Shown piece by piece: positions 1 to 12,184 of a DNA stretch of 64,000 nucleotides. Position 1 is the stretch's first letter. Every line of letters begins with the position of its first letter. Under the pieces are notes generated by a model, which saw nothing but the letters and a program-made list of their open reading frames with translations, ran no database searches and was not told where the DNA came from. Made by a program: the position numbers and the translations under genes. The stretch comes from Amia ocellicauda (taxonomy: Eukaryota; Chordata; Actinopteri; Amiiformes; Amiidae), in assembly GCF_036373705.1 (NCBI RefSeq), contig NC_089869.1, forward strand, positions 6,675,676 through 6,739,675, given 5' to 3'.

Positions 1-1740
1 GGTATAATTGCAAATGGCAAGATTTAGTTGGTTTGCTAGCTCCCTTGCTCTGACCCATGGAATTGCTTTCACCTGTAACTCGTCATTTCTTACCAAGCAC
101 TGGGTTCATTCTGTATATTTTAACAATGGTTTGTCCACTTGAACAGCAAATCTTTAGTAGTGTCAAAATAACTATAAAGCTTTGTCTTCAAACTCTGAAT
201 TTTGCATCATAAAATCATGTCACATGCTGTGTCAATCAGGATCAGACAGTGTGCAGACTGAGGTGCTCCCCTGCTCTGGGATTATGAATGAGACGCAGCG
301 CAGCAGATGGCCTAGCCTCTTGTAACCCTCCTTCTGCTCCATGAGGATTAAATCTGGACTGACCTGTGATGCATGTTCATGTATTCAGGTGTGCCACACA
401 ATTTCCTTCAGACAGTTCAACTGATCAGGATCTGCACTTGCATTTTCTTTTTTGTGCATTTGATTTCATCTTTTTTTTTTCCTACCCAGTCTTAAAAATA
501 CGAATGGCATATTTAGTTAATTTAAGGTTTTCAATTAAGTGGTTAGAAGAGAGTCCTGTGTTTGTTTTGCATTAAGCAATGGTTCGATTTAAGCTTTAAA
601 ATTTCAGATACAAAATGTAAATACAAGTTTGACTGTAGAATAAATGTTTTCAATAAGATTAGCGTTATCTCTTATTCAGCTTCTCGTGATAACCTTCGTT
701 AAACCTTATCGGTGCTATAAATGTATGCAGTGTGAAAAATAATCTCTGCTTTTACAGCCAGACCTTTAGGCAGATGGAAAACACATGCATAGGCTCAGCC
801 CACACTGTAGTGACGTCACCTACGGGTTACTTCCTGTTCTGTGTAAACAGAGAATTGATCTATTCTGCTCTGATCTCTCGCATTCATTCAAACCTGCAGC
901 ATCCCAGGTTAAAGATGTGCTTTGATTTTATTTAACCTGTGATCGGATAACTAAACCACACCAAGATCCAAAACTCCCGTTTAATGGGTACGCACAATGT
1001 GCACAAAATTCATTATTACACCTTTTCCTTCTAAGAAATAAGACAACACATTTTGAATGCAATAATTTGTAATTTAGCAATAGTGTTTTAATTGATTCAT
1101 TATGATTTTGCATCAGTTTGATCTGGCTTGTATAAATATTACTCTTTCCCCTAATCAATCAATTGAACACCATGTATAAAATAATAGTTTAGTCAATGCA
1201 ATGGCTCCAGTGTTTGGCATGTGTGTCACACATCTTTAAGCCTGTTACTTCATTACAAGATTACAAGACCTGCGGAAATAGAACAGGTGACTTCAGATGG
1301 GACCGAGCAATTGTATTTCCATTCCGACGTCACTAGATTGAGTTGTTTTGGTATTTTGTACATGTATAAACTGTTGTAATTTAAAAGGATGAATGAGTGA
1401 GGAAAGCCCAACGGACAAAATGTGAAATTATCATGAGCAACAATGTTTCCGAAATGTCCCATATAAAGTAACTATCTTTCTTGTCTGAGCGCTGTCTATT
1501 TAGTGATCAATATATCTGAGAGAATATAGATCCTATATGTATGTTTGTGTGTAGTATCAGTAGAGATTCCTATGTGTGAGTGATCGGTTTGAAATGGGAT
1601 TATGAAATCGGTCTTTCAGTGGCACTGCTTTGAAATCCACTAATCATTTTCTGTAACAGGGAACAAACAAAAAAAGAATAAAAAAAAAAAAGTGGACTAA
1701 TACCAGTGAGCAAACGAAACCCGGGGTTTGTTGTGACTAA
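1..1740. other. Gene-free upstream sequence
   Basis: I see no coding exon here. Open frames are short and lack splice context or family similarity. A full palindromic CRE (TGACGTCA) lies at 811-818 with an ETS-like TTCCTG about 15 bp further on, and a second GACGTCA core lies at 1326-1332. Either could be distal control sequence for dusp5, but nothing in the sequence proves that. Confidence 0.5.
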
Positions 1741-1807
1741 TGATGTAGGATTCAGGCGTGCAGTTTATTCATCCCGGTGAGGGCGGAGACGGCACAGGCT
1801 GCAGTGT

Positions 1808-1915
1808 GGGCGGGCTGATCCGACGCCCACCGCGCCGGGCTCCATATTTGGTTTATGACGCAGTGATCCGGAGGTTCCATTCATATAAAATTGTTACAAC
1901 GGAATCCCCTCGGAG
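1808..1915 (+). promoter_or_regulatory. dusp5: dusp5 core promoter: GC box, CArG, ETS, TATA
   Basis: In order there are a GC box GGGCGGG (1808-1814), a perfect serum response element CCATATTTGG (1842-1851), a CRE-like TGACGCAG (1856-1863), an ETS core CCGGAG (1868-1873) and a TATA box TATAAAA (1884-1890). Transcription would then start near 1915, about 145 bp before the ATG. An SRF site beside an ETS site is the layout used by SRF/TCF (Elk-type) complexes at ERK-induced immediate-early genes. This fits the known ERK feedback induction of DUSP5. The motifs are seen directly; their use is inferred. Confidence 0.7.
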
Positions 1916-2059
1916 GAAATGTAGGCACGGATCCGCTGCTGAGTGGTTGACACTCGGGCTGAAGTAGTAATTGATCATCCCAACGGCACACACAAGTCGC
2001 GTCTTTCTTTCAGCACCATTATACACTTGTGCTCCGTCGGCTTTATCAAAGACCGCAAC

Positions 2060-4432
2060 ATGAAGATCTCAAGTATCGACTGCCGCCGTCTGAAGAAAAT
2101 CATCCGGAAGGAAGGCAGCAGCTGTCTGATCGTGGATTGCAGACCCTACTTCTCCTTCTCGACCTCCAACATCAAGGGCTCCGTCAACGCCAACCTGAAC
2201 TCGGTCGTCGTCCGGAGATCGCGGGGAGGGCCGGTCCCTCTGCAGTTCGTCATCCCGGACGAGAGAGCCCAGCATCGGCTCCGAGAGGGGAGCATCTCCG
2301 CCGTGGTGGCTTTGGACGACCGGACGTCCCACTGGCAGAAACTGAAAAAGGACAGTGTCGCTCAGATTGTGATCAATACCCTCTCGCATCTAGCCAGTGG
2401 AGCCAAGATCTGTTTTCTGAAAGGTGCGTAGAGGCATTTTAATCTTGTGTGATCGGGTTGGACAGCGGTGTAGGAAAAGTTCCCGTTGAGAAGTGGTTTA
2501 CTTACACATGGGACTTGAACAGTGTTTGGGTGTGTTGTGACTTGTGTAGCCAGGCTACGGTCCAGGAAACGAATACAGAAAACGGACACAGTATTTAGGC
2601 TATGCGTGTGAAGGCTATATCATTGTTAGGTCATAAAATGATTCGGGTTTGCCCAGCTGATGATTCAATTCCATTAAATTACACGCACACATTGGCTGGA
2701 TCGGTGGAGTCGATGCGGTTTTAGTGAGGTTGACGGGTTCTAGGAAATGCGTGGAGTCGCAAAGACAGATCGTGGAAATCGAGTCATTATGGGAATGATA
2801 GGACTCGGTGATACTAATCTCGCCTCATTACAGCAGCCCGGTGAGCAATATTGACCGGGGGAAGCAGATCCTAAGACTCAGGATGAGTGGAGATGAGTCA
2901 CACTGTCGACACCCCGTTACTAATGTCCTGCTTAACCGTTTGGTTGCTTCAGTGCGTTGCGTTTAATTCACCGCCCCATATTACACGGTGAAGGGGATTT
3001 TTCCTTTTCAACCGTTTCAAAACACCGAATCGTTTAAAACAACAGACACTTGATTTAGCACAATATATCTCTAATCATCTCCCTTGATTTGCTAGCCAAT
3101 AAACCTTTCAAAGATGCATTTTTTCATCTCATTATTATTTGTTACATGATATCAACTGGTGATATATAGAATAATCCAATAATCATTTGCATTAAAATTA
3201 AAAAAATATTGTTCTAATAAAATACATAAGAAGAAGAACGGCATAAGACCATGTTTTAAAAAACGAAGAACGCATTTAGTAAATATATCGCATTTGAAAA
3301 GCTGTAAGTAAAGCTGAACAGCACTGTTGTTTTTAGATAACCCGGATTTTAAGTTAATGTTTAACTTGAAATTGACAACAACAACAACAACAACAACAGG
3401 ATAGTGTTGGAGTAATATGTCTTGTATAAATTGAGATACCATCACTCCAGCAAGCCTAATTGTTCTTATATTAGTTGGTGATATAAAAGATTAACTAATT
3501 ACCATTATAATTACAATGTGGGGTTTATAGCCTGCATCTTGCTATTTTGTAATAGGTTAGCAAACAGTGTATAAATAGTCTTCTGTAAGTAATAAATGCT
3601 CTGCCGCCTTATGTGAACTTAAGTAGCTAAATGACACCTATGACAGTGTAGCATGTAATCTAATTTGATGTAGTTATTTAAGTCCCATCATTTTAATGAG
3701 TTTGTTTTTGAATGACTGCATATGCCACCAAATTGGATTGAAATCTACATGAAGTTACTGATTAAACAGAACTTTCTGAAACCTTGAATCATCATCATAA
3801 GATAAGATATACATGTCATGTTGTCCATGGTGTGGCCATGGTGTCCAAGGAGCCGAAACATATGATTATATGTGCTCGGCTTTTGAGATTAAACTGCTCC
3901 ACAACCTTGACCTCTAAAGGAAACTGCACTGTAGTGCTTAAAATTGTCATCAGTGAATTGTTTTTCACACAGACATTTTTTATTTCCTGTGTTTGACTGA
4001 CAGGGGGATATGAAAACTTCAATTCTCAGTACCCTGAACTTTGCACAGAGCTGAAAGCCATCGCTCAGGATGGAACTGAAAATGACAAAATCCTCTGCAG
4101 CAGCCACTGTGACAAATTCGCTGGTAACCACAAACCGGATTATGATCAGGTATGGAAAAGGGAAGGTTTGCATGAAAGCTGTTCGCTTCCTACTTTAAGT
4201 GTATTTTTTATGACTTTTTTTTTTCTTTTAGCAGGGCCTATGTTGTAATGTTTTATTTTATTTTTATATTTCCTGTGAGTAATTAATAAGCACATTCTCA
4301 ATATTGACCATAGGTTCTGCTTATTTTAAAAGAACCCTCTTTTTGTCTCTGTTCTCAGAAATCAACTCAAGGTTCCTCATTTGAGCTTAATTGGGTGCAA
4401 ACCATTTACCTCATGGTACTTGAATGACCTTT

Positions 4433-4476
<44 letters not shown>

Positions 4477-7130
4477 CAGAGTTTTAACATAAAACCTATA
4501 GGAAGAAAATAAGTGTGTTCTTTTTATATAGATATTAATATATATGGTATTTAATAAAACATTTACAGCCTTTAAAAAAACAGGTTAGGCATAATTCAAG
4601 AGAAAATCTATCATTATATAATAATTTCCTTTATTATTGAAATGAAAACCGCTATTGCAAGTGTAGCAAAAGAACAACGCTGTTGAAATTGTACTAGGGT
4701 CATCCTGTGAAATCATCGTAATAGACGTGATATTAGCTACAATTTTGTCTAAGTCAGGTGGCTGCAGTAAGGCAGTTCAGAAGGTGATGTCACATTAGAG
4801 TGAGTCACAACACACTCATCGTTTTGCGTAGTGTGATGGCTGTGTGAAGAAAAAACAATTGCACTGGTGTTCGGCAGCATTCACAAATAGATCACAAATA
4901 GATTACACCCCCTGTTTGCCTGCTGTTTGTATTCGTTTGTTTTGTTTCTTTTTTAATGCTCTGTAGGAGAAATTGCATGGGTAATACTTGGTCATACATG
5001 GTAAATAAATGCTAATAAGACATGCATATTACTGCAATGTATATAATTTGTAGAAAGATCTAATCAGTTAGTCTGTCAGTTTTTGAAGGTTGAAGTATTT
5101 TCTCTTCTATGATAAAGCCATTCTTATATAATATATATTTAAAAAAAAAGGTTATTTTACCAGTATATTTGAGACCATTCCACATCTGTATATCTAAAAT
5201 GTATCTTTAAAATCCTGCTGTGTTACACCTGTGCTTTGCTGCAGGTTTGAATTGCATTGCATTTGTCCCATGATCAGTCATCAAAGATCTGACCAGTCAA
5301 AAATCTAATTTCAAAGCAGTCTGGTCTCTATCAAATCCTCCACAGTCGGGCTTGCCTTTGATCTCCTATTATTATCATTATTATGATTATTATTACCAAA
5401 AAGGAAAAAAAGCAATTATGGAATAATCAACTGATAATGAGCTGCATCTGGTTTCTTCAAGCGATGAATTGTCAAGTTTTTGTTTTTTTTAACCTCTTTG
5501 ATTACTCCTCTGTGTTCTGCAGGGCCAGCCAGTGGAAATCCTCCCTTTCCTTTACCTCGGCAGTGCCTACCACGCCTCCAGACAGGACTATCTCGGTGAC
5601 CTTCACATCACAGCCTTGCTCAACGTCTCCCGGCGAGACACGGAGCAGGCGAAAGGCCAGTTCCTTTATAAATGGATTCCAGTGGAGGACAGTCACACGG
5701 CTGACATCAGCTCCCATTTCCAGGAAGCGATCAGCTTTATCGGTGTGTATTCTTCTCTCAGAAATCTGCCTTTGTACCCCATACAGAATATTTAATGTTA
5801 GAGCCACCTGAGGATTTCTAAGCCGTACCAAGTGTCGTACTGAGATAGTAAATGTTAACTAGTATGTTATTGGTGTGCATCATGGCAGAGGTGAAGCTTT
5901 TGTTTTGTTGTTGCATTTTAAAATTGATTGTATATAGAAAAACAAAGGAATTACTGGCAAAAATGCTGCTTATCTTGATTTAAAAGAGTGGAAGCTCAAA
6001 TTGTTACTCTGAATTACCACAAGAAAAATCCACACTTGAGTTCTAAGTAATCAAATTTCCAGCGTGGTACACTGTAGGTATTTTGAGCACTTAAGTAGGT
6101 AGTGTAATGGTCTTTACCATTCCCTGCTACGGTTGTTGTTTCCCTCAGAGAGTCTATAGATAGAAGTACTAGGGGAATCAGCCCAGCAGTTTAAAATAAT
6201 TGTCCTGGGCTTCCTCGGGATCTAAAAGAAGCAAAGCTCCCCGCGCTAATCTTTTTGCAATGCCGTTTTCACAAATCCCACAGGGGATGAATTGAATTAG
6301 CGTCATTCAGACAAGGGCCTTTTTACTCCCTTTTAAGTCTGCAACAAATAAAGAAGCCCTCAGTGTCCACTCTGATCCTGGAGCTCTCACGACTGGGTGT
6401 AGCTGTCGTGCCACCAAATGAGGTTTCTGAGTTAGAAGGGTGGAGGCCGTTTTATCTGCTGCAGGTGGACGGAGCTAAGGGCAATTTGGGAGGAAATTGA
6501 ATGGGCGAGGGAAAGAAAGAGATGCGCTAGTAATGGCTGAACAAAGATTTGTAAACTATTTATGGGTGTGCAGTAAAAAAAAAAAAAGAGAGGGGAGGGA
6601 ATCCCTGAAAAAACGTAACCTGGCCTGTATCTGCAACAAAACTAAACAAAAAAACTTTCACATACATTAAAACAAATAAACAATCACACTACAATGTGTT
6701 TGTGCTGGATTTTACACACCATAGCTTGTGACAGAGTGGATCTGAATAAATATAAAATAAAAGTCAGTCCCCAATTGTATTTATTTATTATTTGTTTTGC
6801 AAGAGAACCTCTATTGAAACGGCATATTTATTTTAGTTAAAGCAGTGTATTTAACAGTTAAATTCGACCTTGCAAATAGGCTGTGAATGATCCGAGCCTC
6901 GGCAGCTGTACAAGTTTTAAACTGGGATGTGCAAAGTTTGAAGGGAAAACCTGAGACACAAATGCAAAAGGACAGACATTTAAACACCCACCGTGTCGTC
7001 TCTGCAGACCGAGGGCTTTGTGATTCATTCATGTGGTCTTGTGGATGGGAGCTGTCATACTGATGACTATCTTAATTGTAGTCTTTTCAGCAGGACCACA
7101 GCACAGTGTGTTGGCGTGAGAAGGGGGGAA

Positions 7131-7173
<43 letters not shown>

Positions 7174-8116
7174 CGTTGTGATAAAAGAAATCTTTTTCAG
7201 ACGATAAAGGCAGACATACATTGAGTGCTGGGTGCTTATGTTTCATGCGCAGCTGTGCAGTGAGTCAAGAGTGCAGTAGGTGTAAGCGCAGTGGAGGTGG
7301 AGACGGTGTAGGCGATGTAATTGGAGTGTGGTGAGTCTGTGCAGCGCGGCTCTCAAATGTTAGAGTAGGAGGAGGAGAGGGTGGGGGGGTTCTGAATGAG
7401 GGGCTTGGGAACCGGCGTTGTAAAGGGCGAGTTTTTTTCACTCTGTGGTAACGGCCCATGCAGCTTGAACGTTAGGGAATTCTCACTACTTATTTGACTG
7501 GCGCAACTGCAGAATAGTGTTTTTGTTAGGTTCCTGTGAACTGTATGCAAATGTGAACTGGTACATTGCAAACACCGGTCGACTATCACATTTTATTTTA
7601 TTATACTTGGAAATGTGTATATAAATAAAAATTGAAGTGAACCCTTTTTCCTGTTTACTCCAGCTACTCCAACTACTTCTCCCTATTCCAACTGAGTAAT
7701 AAATTCTGTGATTCTTTTGTGTTTCAGACTGTGTGAAGGAAGCTGGCGGAAAGGTTTTAGTTCATTGTGAAGCTGGAATCTCCAGGTCACCAACAATCTG
7801 CATGGCCTACATCATGAAGACCAAGAGACTGCAGCTGGAGGAGGCATTCGACTACATCAAGCAACGCCGGGCGCTGATCTCGCCTAACTTTGGGTTCATG
7901 GGCCAACTGCTCCAGTTTGAGTCTGAGGTCCTCTCCTCCACACCGCCCACCCCATCCTGCAAAAGAGACCATATGCCCTTCTTTGCAGAGGAATTTACCT
8001 TCAACAAGAACTATGAGGCCTCCGTTTTTGCCCTCCCTACCTCGTTTCTGACTCCCATGCCACTCCAGTCTCCAGTCCATCAGTTAAAGCTGAGTCCGAT
8101 AACTGCATTGCCTTAA
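2060..8116 (+). CDS. dusp5: Dual-specificity phosphatase 5 (DUSP5), 4 exons, 372 aa
   Basis: Coding exons are 2060-2423, 4004-4149, 5523-5742 and 7728-8116. All have GT-AG junctions and the phases join cleanly to 372 codons plus stop (human DUSP5 is 384 aa). The enzyme is an inducible nuclear phosphatase that removes phosphate from Thr and Tyr of activated ERK1/2. Residues 1-140 form the rhodanese-like MAPK-binding domain, with the ERK-docking arginine pair at about R52-R53 (VVVRRSRGG). The catalytic domain spans about 172-320. It carries the general acid D226 in WIPVEDSHTADIS and the signature HCEAGISRS with nucleophile C257 and R263, so it should be active. The C-terminal tail after about 315 is variable, as in the family. 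The ATG was chosen because the N-terminus MKISSIDCRRLKK aligns with the start of mammalian DUSP5; the open frame extends upstream only into 5'UTR. smc3 follows on the same strand, as in human. Confidence 0.97.
3375..3398. repeat. (ACA)n microsatellite
   Basis: Eight ACA units in dusp5 intron 1. Confidence 0.9.
4436..4473. repeat. (TA)n microsatellite
   Basis: About 19 TA units in dusp5 intron 2. Confidence 0.95.
7134..7172. repeat. (CA)n microsatellite
   Basis: About 19 CA units in dusp5 intron 3. Confidence 0.95.
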
Positions 8117-8545
8117 TGTGAAGACTGGCACGTCCTTAGATTACTTGAAAAAGAAAATTAAAGACGCACAAATCTCTCCCAACTGACACTAGATGGGGAA
8201 AATAAAGGATTTTTCAAGAGCGTCGCTAACAGGACCAGTTATGATATCTCTCATATCCTAACGTCCTCAATAAAATAAAGTAAAGACTGATGCTGTGGCC
8301 TTTGGCCCATTTTTGAAAAATGGAGCACAGAGGGATAAAAATAGTAAGATTTGCCTTATTTGAAAGATGTGATGCACACAAAGATGGACTTCAGTTTAAT
8401 TTATTACAATGTCAAATAATGTACAGAAATGGCAGGATGTAATTATAAACCGTTCTGCCTTTGTCTGAAAGTGCTGTTTTTCAATATTTATTTTGCTAAA
8501 GAAAATGAAGTGGAGATGCTAATAAAGTTATTTGCCAAATGTGAC
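8117..8545 (+). other. dusp5: dusp5 3'UTR with poly(A) signals
   Basis: Sequence after the dusp5 stop contains AATAAA at 8269-8274 and again at 8521-8526. The second is followed by a GT-rich stretch (CTCTTGTG), which suits the main cleavage site near 8545. AT-rich ATTTA-type segments in between fit an unstable immediate-early mRNA. Confidence 0.55.
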
Positions 8546-8549
8546 ATGC

Positions 8550-9867
8550 TCTTGTGTAATTCTCTAACTGTGATGATTAAGAACTGCAAACATGCAATTA
8601 TTATTATTATGTAAATATTCATCATATTTAGTTTCTTAGGTTTGTTTTTCCAGCTAATATTCAAGCCATTTAAAATATTTTAGTTATTTCCTTTTCCTTT
8701 GCTTGTTATATTTATATACAAACTTAAATGAATAGTAGCAAGCAACCTCAAAACCAACTGACAAAACTAAGCAACACAAAAACAGCCACAAAAAGCTAAA
8801 CAAAACAAAACCCAGCTGAAGACAAGACAGCTCTCAAACAACACTTTACATCAAAATAAATTTAAATGTTAATGTAGTGTCACTGTCGCAGCATATTGCT
8901 AAGCAGGCCCTATATATATACAAATATTGCAAATTGAAAAATGAAAGATAAATGCTCAAAATAAAATATCTATTTTGGGGAGGCTAGCTAAATGTCATGT
9001 TGGCTTTCATCTGCACCTATGAAACTGCATTGCTTTATGTGGTTTTCTAATCACTACACAAATGTAGGTACAAGCAGTATCTTTGGGATACACTTATCCA
9101 TTCATGAAAATATAAAAGTAAAAATACAATTGCATAATTGGGCTGTAGTACTGTATTCAATCATGTCATTCAATATAGGACTTCTATAAGGACTTCTACA
9201 CAGAAAAGTATTTAATATGTGATGTATATTATGTTAAGAGTTTGTCATTTTTGATTTTCTTATGTTATGTGTCAGTTTGCATATATGTGGTTTTGTTACA
9301 CAATATGTATACTACTGTTACATCCCTTAAACATGGATAAAATGTCTGGTTGTTGCAGAGGCCCTGCATAACACTTCTTGGATTAGATTGCCACTGCTGT
9401 GTTTGTGTTTGCAAGCCTGCATATCATAACTATTCATACCCCCCATCTAGGATAAACAGACAAAAAGCAAACTCTGGCATGTGCACCTCTTTCACAACAA
9501 TTTAAAGAGCATAAGGGTGTAGAGGTAAATTGCAAAACAAACGTCTAAGCACACAGTACCTCAAACCCGTTTGTGCAGCATTTTTAAATTTTCAGTCAGT
9601 TACATTTCCTTTGACCATGCTGGCATTAAATCATTTTAGGTTAACAAAGAACAGCTGTGAAAAACTCCTCAGCTGGAAAATTAATACAATAACGTGACAA
9701 CAAGAGACTCCACGCAGTTGCCTCCTTTCAGTCCCAGCATTTCCATACCTCCCTCACATTTCCTAGTGCACTGAGTATCCTTTCTTTTGTTTTCATTGCT
9801 ATATCGTGAAACCCACCGCAGCGCAGGTGGTATTCTCTGAGAACACGGAATTATACTTTTAAAATGG
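8550..9867. other. Intergenic, nothing recognised
   Basis: AT-rich sequence between the end of dusp5 and the LINE fragment. No exon, RNA gene or clear repeat could be identified. Confidence 0.5.
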
Positions 9868-11121
9868 AATAAATGATTAGACAGAAAATACAGGAGCATC
9901 TTAATGAAAACCATATTCTTGGAGATAGTCAACACGGGTTTAGACGAGGCAGATCATGTCTTACTAATTTATTTGAGTTTTTTGAACACACAACTGCAGC
10001 TGTAGATCATGTGAAAGCATATGATATGATATACTTTGATTTTCTAAAAAGCTTTTGATAAGGTTCCACACCAAAGACTGATCCTCAAATTGGAAGCTGT
10101 AGGCATTCAGAGTAACGTAAGTAGATGGATTATGAACTGGTTGATGTATAGGAAACAGAGGGTGTCGATTAGAGGATTCGCTTCTAACTGAAGTGAGGTT
10201 GTTAGTGGAGTTCCACAGGGATCAGTACTAGGGCCTTTGCTTTTTCTAATCTATATTAATGATCTGGACTCTGGGATAGTTAGCAAACTTGTCAAATTTG
10301 CAGATGATACTAAAATAGGTGGCTCAGCAGATACAATCTCAGCAGCACAGGTTATACAAAGGGACTTTGTGGACAAGTGCAAGGTAATACATGCAGGTAA
10401 CAAAAATGTCAACTATAATTACATTATGGGAGGAACAGAACTAGATGAAGTAAAGCATGAGAAAGACCTAGGAGTCTACGTGGACTCCTCACATTCTCCA
10501 TCCAAACAATGTGGGGAAGCAATAAAATAGGTAAACTGAATGCTAGGGTATATTGTAAAAAGTGTAGAATTGAGAACAAGGGCAGTGATGTTCAGACTGT
10601 ACAATGCACTAGTTAGAGCTCATCTGGATACTGTGGACAGTTCTGGGCTCCACACTTCAAGAAAGATATCGCTGCTCTAGAGGCAGTTCAGAGGAGAGCA
10701 ACCAGACTTATTCCAGGTCTGAAGGGAATGTCCTACTGAGAGACTGAGGGAACTGAACCTTTTCACCCTGGAACAGAGGAGACTACGTGGGGACTTGATT
10801 CAAGTCTTCAAAATCATGAAGGGCATCGACCACATCAAACCAGAGGAGCTTTTCCACATCAGCAGGGACACACGGACCCGGGGACACAAATGGAAGTTGG
10901 GCTTCAAGGCATTCAAGACAGCAAACGGGAGACACTTCTTCACACAGAGAGGCGTCACAATCTGGAACAAACTCCCCAGCGATGTGGTAGAAGGTGATAA
11001 TTTGGGAACATTTAAAAATAGACTGGATAGGATCCTTGGATCACTCAGTTATTAATAGACACCAAACGAGCACGATGGGTTGAATGGCCTCCTCTCGTTT
11101 GTAAACTTTCTTATGTTCTTA
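9868..11121 (+). mobile_element. 5'-truncated CR1/L2-like LINE, degenerate reverse transcriptase
   Basis: The sequence encodes broken pieces of a non-LTR retrotransposon reverse transcriptase. In order they are DSQHGFRRGRSCLTNLFEFF, then after a frame change FDKVPHQRLILKLEAVGI, SGVPQGSVLGPLLFLIYIND and the catalytic box FADDTKIGG, followed by the C-terminal part ending with TRGHKWKLGFKAF, FFTQRGV and IWNKLPSDVV. There are frame breaks near 10055, a stop near 10190 and another break near 10530. About 20 residues are missing in frame between VIQRDF and DKCKVIHAG. The element begins inside the reverse transcriptase domain, the usual result of 5' truncation, and ends with TTCTTATGTTCTTAT, a short repeated tail typical of CR1-clade elements. 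It cannot be active. The clade is judged from motif style only and the left border is approximate. Confidence 0.85.
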
Positions 11122-11124
11122 TAT

Positions 11125-12040
11125 ACATTTCATTATGTGTACTATAGAGATGGATATTTAGACCTCTTTTCAGGATTTTTATATAGGATTATATATTTTT
11201 TCAACCAAAGTGTGACATGTAAAATTAGGTGTGGGGTATATACATGGAGTTGAAACGCCCCCTAAAGATTACATCACAATACTGTCAACATTGGTGTATG
11301 TGTTAGTTGAATGCAACCTGGAAACACTAGTCCTGTGGAACCAGCTTTTAGGTATATAGCGCCGCCTAAGGCTGAATTTGTGGTATTTACTTTTTACCAT
11401 CCAGTCCAAATGTTCATTTAAAATAATTAATTAAATAAAAACTATAAATAAAATATAAACACAATAATTAAGAAAGCTTATTACAAAGATGTATCTGTTA
11501 TAGTAGTATTTGTTTTTGCTCATATATGTATAGTTGTATAATTAGCTTTAAACATAGTACATAATAATTTACCATTTAGAGGAACTCCTTTATAAAATAT
11601 AGTTGTATACAACTTCTTATAAATAAAATGCATGCTAGCTTTTATATCCATGTACTATTTTATGACTTAAGCACCCTAAACAATATACAAATAACTTTTC
11701 ACACCACCAGAACAATATTTGGTGCAGGTTCGGTAATTTATTAAAACATATGCACTTATACTTTATTATAAACATTGAACTAAAGGTAATGCAAGGGAAT
11801 TACAAATAAAAGTTTGAAATGAAAACGTGTTCATCTAATCTAGGCGATCTGGGGTCGTTTGTATGGGCGGGAACCAACTTTGATTCCTAAAACTATTATT
11901 ACAGACATTGTTAATGATACAGCTGTAATGAATCACAAATACAATGCTCAGTCATAATCAATTTTTTAAACACAACGCACAATGCGTTTTTTAATGTATA
12001 AATCGTGAACCTTTCGGACTTTCAAAACACTTCCCTGTGG
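11125..12040. other. Intergenic, nothing recognised
   Basis: AT-rich sequence between the LINE tail and the foldback element upstream of smc3. No gene or repeat identified. Confidence 0.5.
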
Positions 12041-12047
12041 CAGACTT

Positions 12048-12169
12048 GAGTCGCGTTCTTGTAGCCTAGATTCCTTCTGCGCAGAGCTACAGAATCCCAC
12101 CGATCCCATTGGTGGAGCCGCGCAGATCCGCGCAGAACTGCGGATATCTGCTCTACACGAACGCGACTC
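12048..12169. repeat. Short foldback (MITE-like) element, copy A
   Basis: The ends form a 17-bp inverted repeat with one mismatch (12048-12064 against 12153-12169, outer sequence GAGTCGCGTTC). The interior is related to a second element at 34735-34849 read in reverse, including an identical stretch of about 25 bp around GATCCCATTGGTGGAGCC. Copy A has an extra 10 bp (a second GCGCAGATCC-like unit near 12120). The loop holds an inverted CCAAT box (ATTGG at 12108-12112). I see no open frame and no clear target duplication. It lies about 490 bp before the smc3 ATG. Family unknown. Confidence 0.75.
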
Positions 12170-12184
12170 TTTTCGGCCGTACGC

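Noticed and set aside
2069..2389. 106-codon antisense frame and overlapping forward frames in dusp5 exon 1
   Set aside because: These are mirrors of the G+C-rich, constrained dusp5 exon. The real frame starts at 2060 and encodes the rhodanese-like domain.
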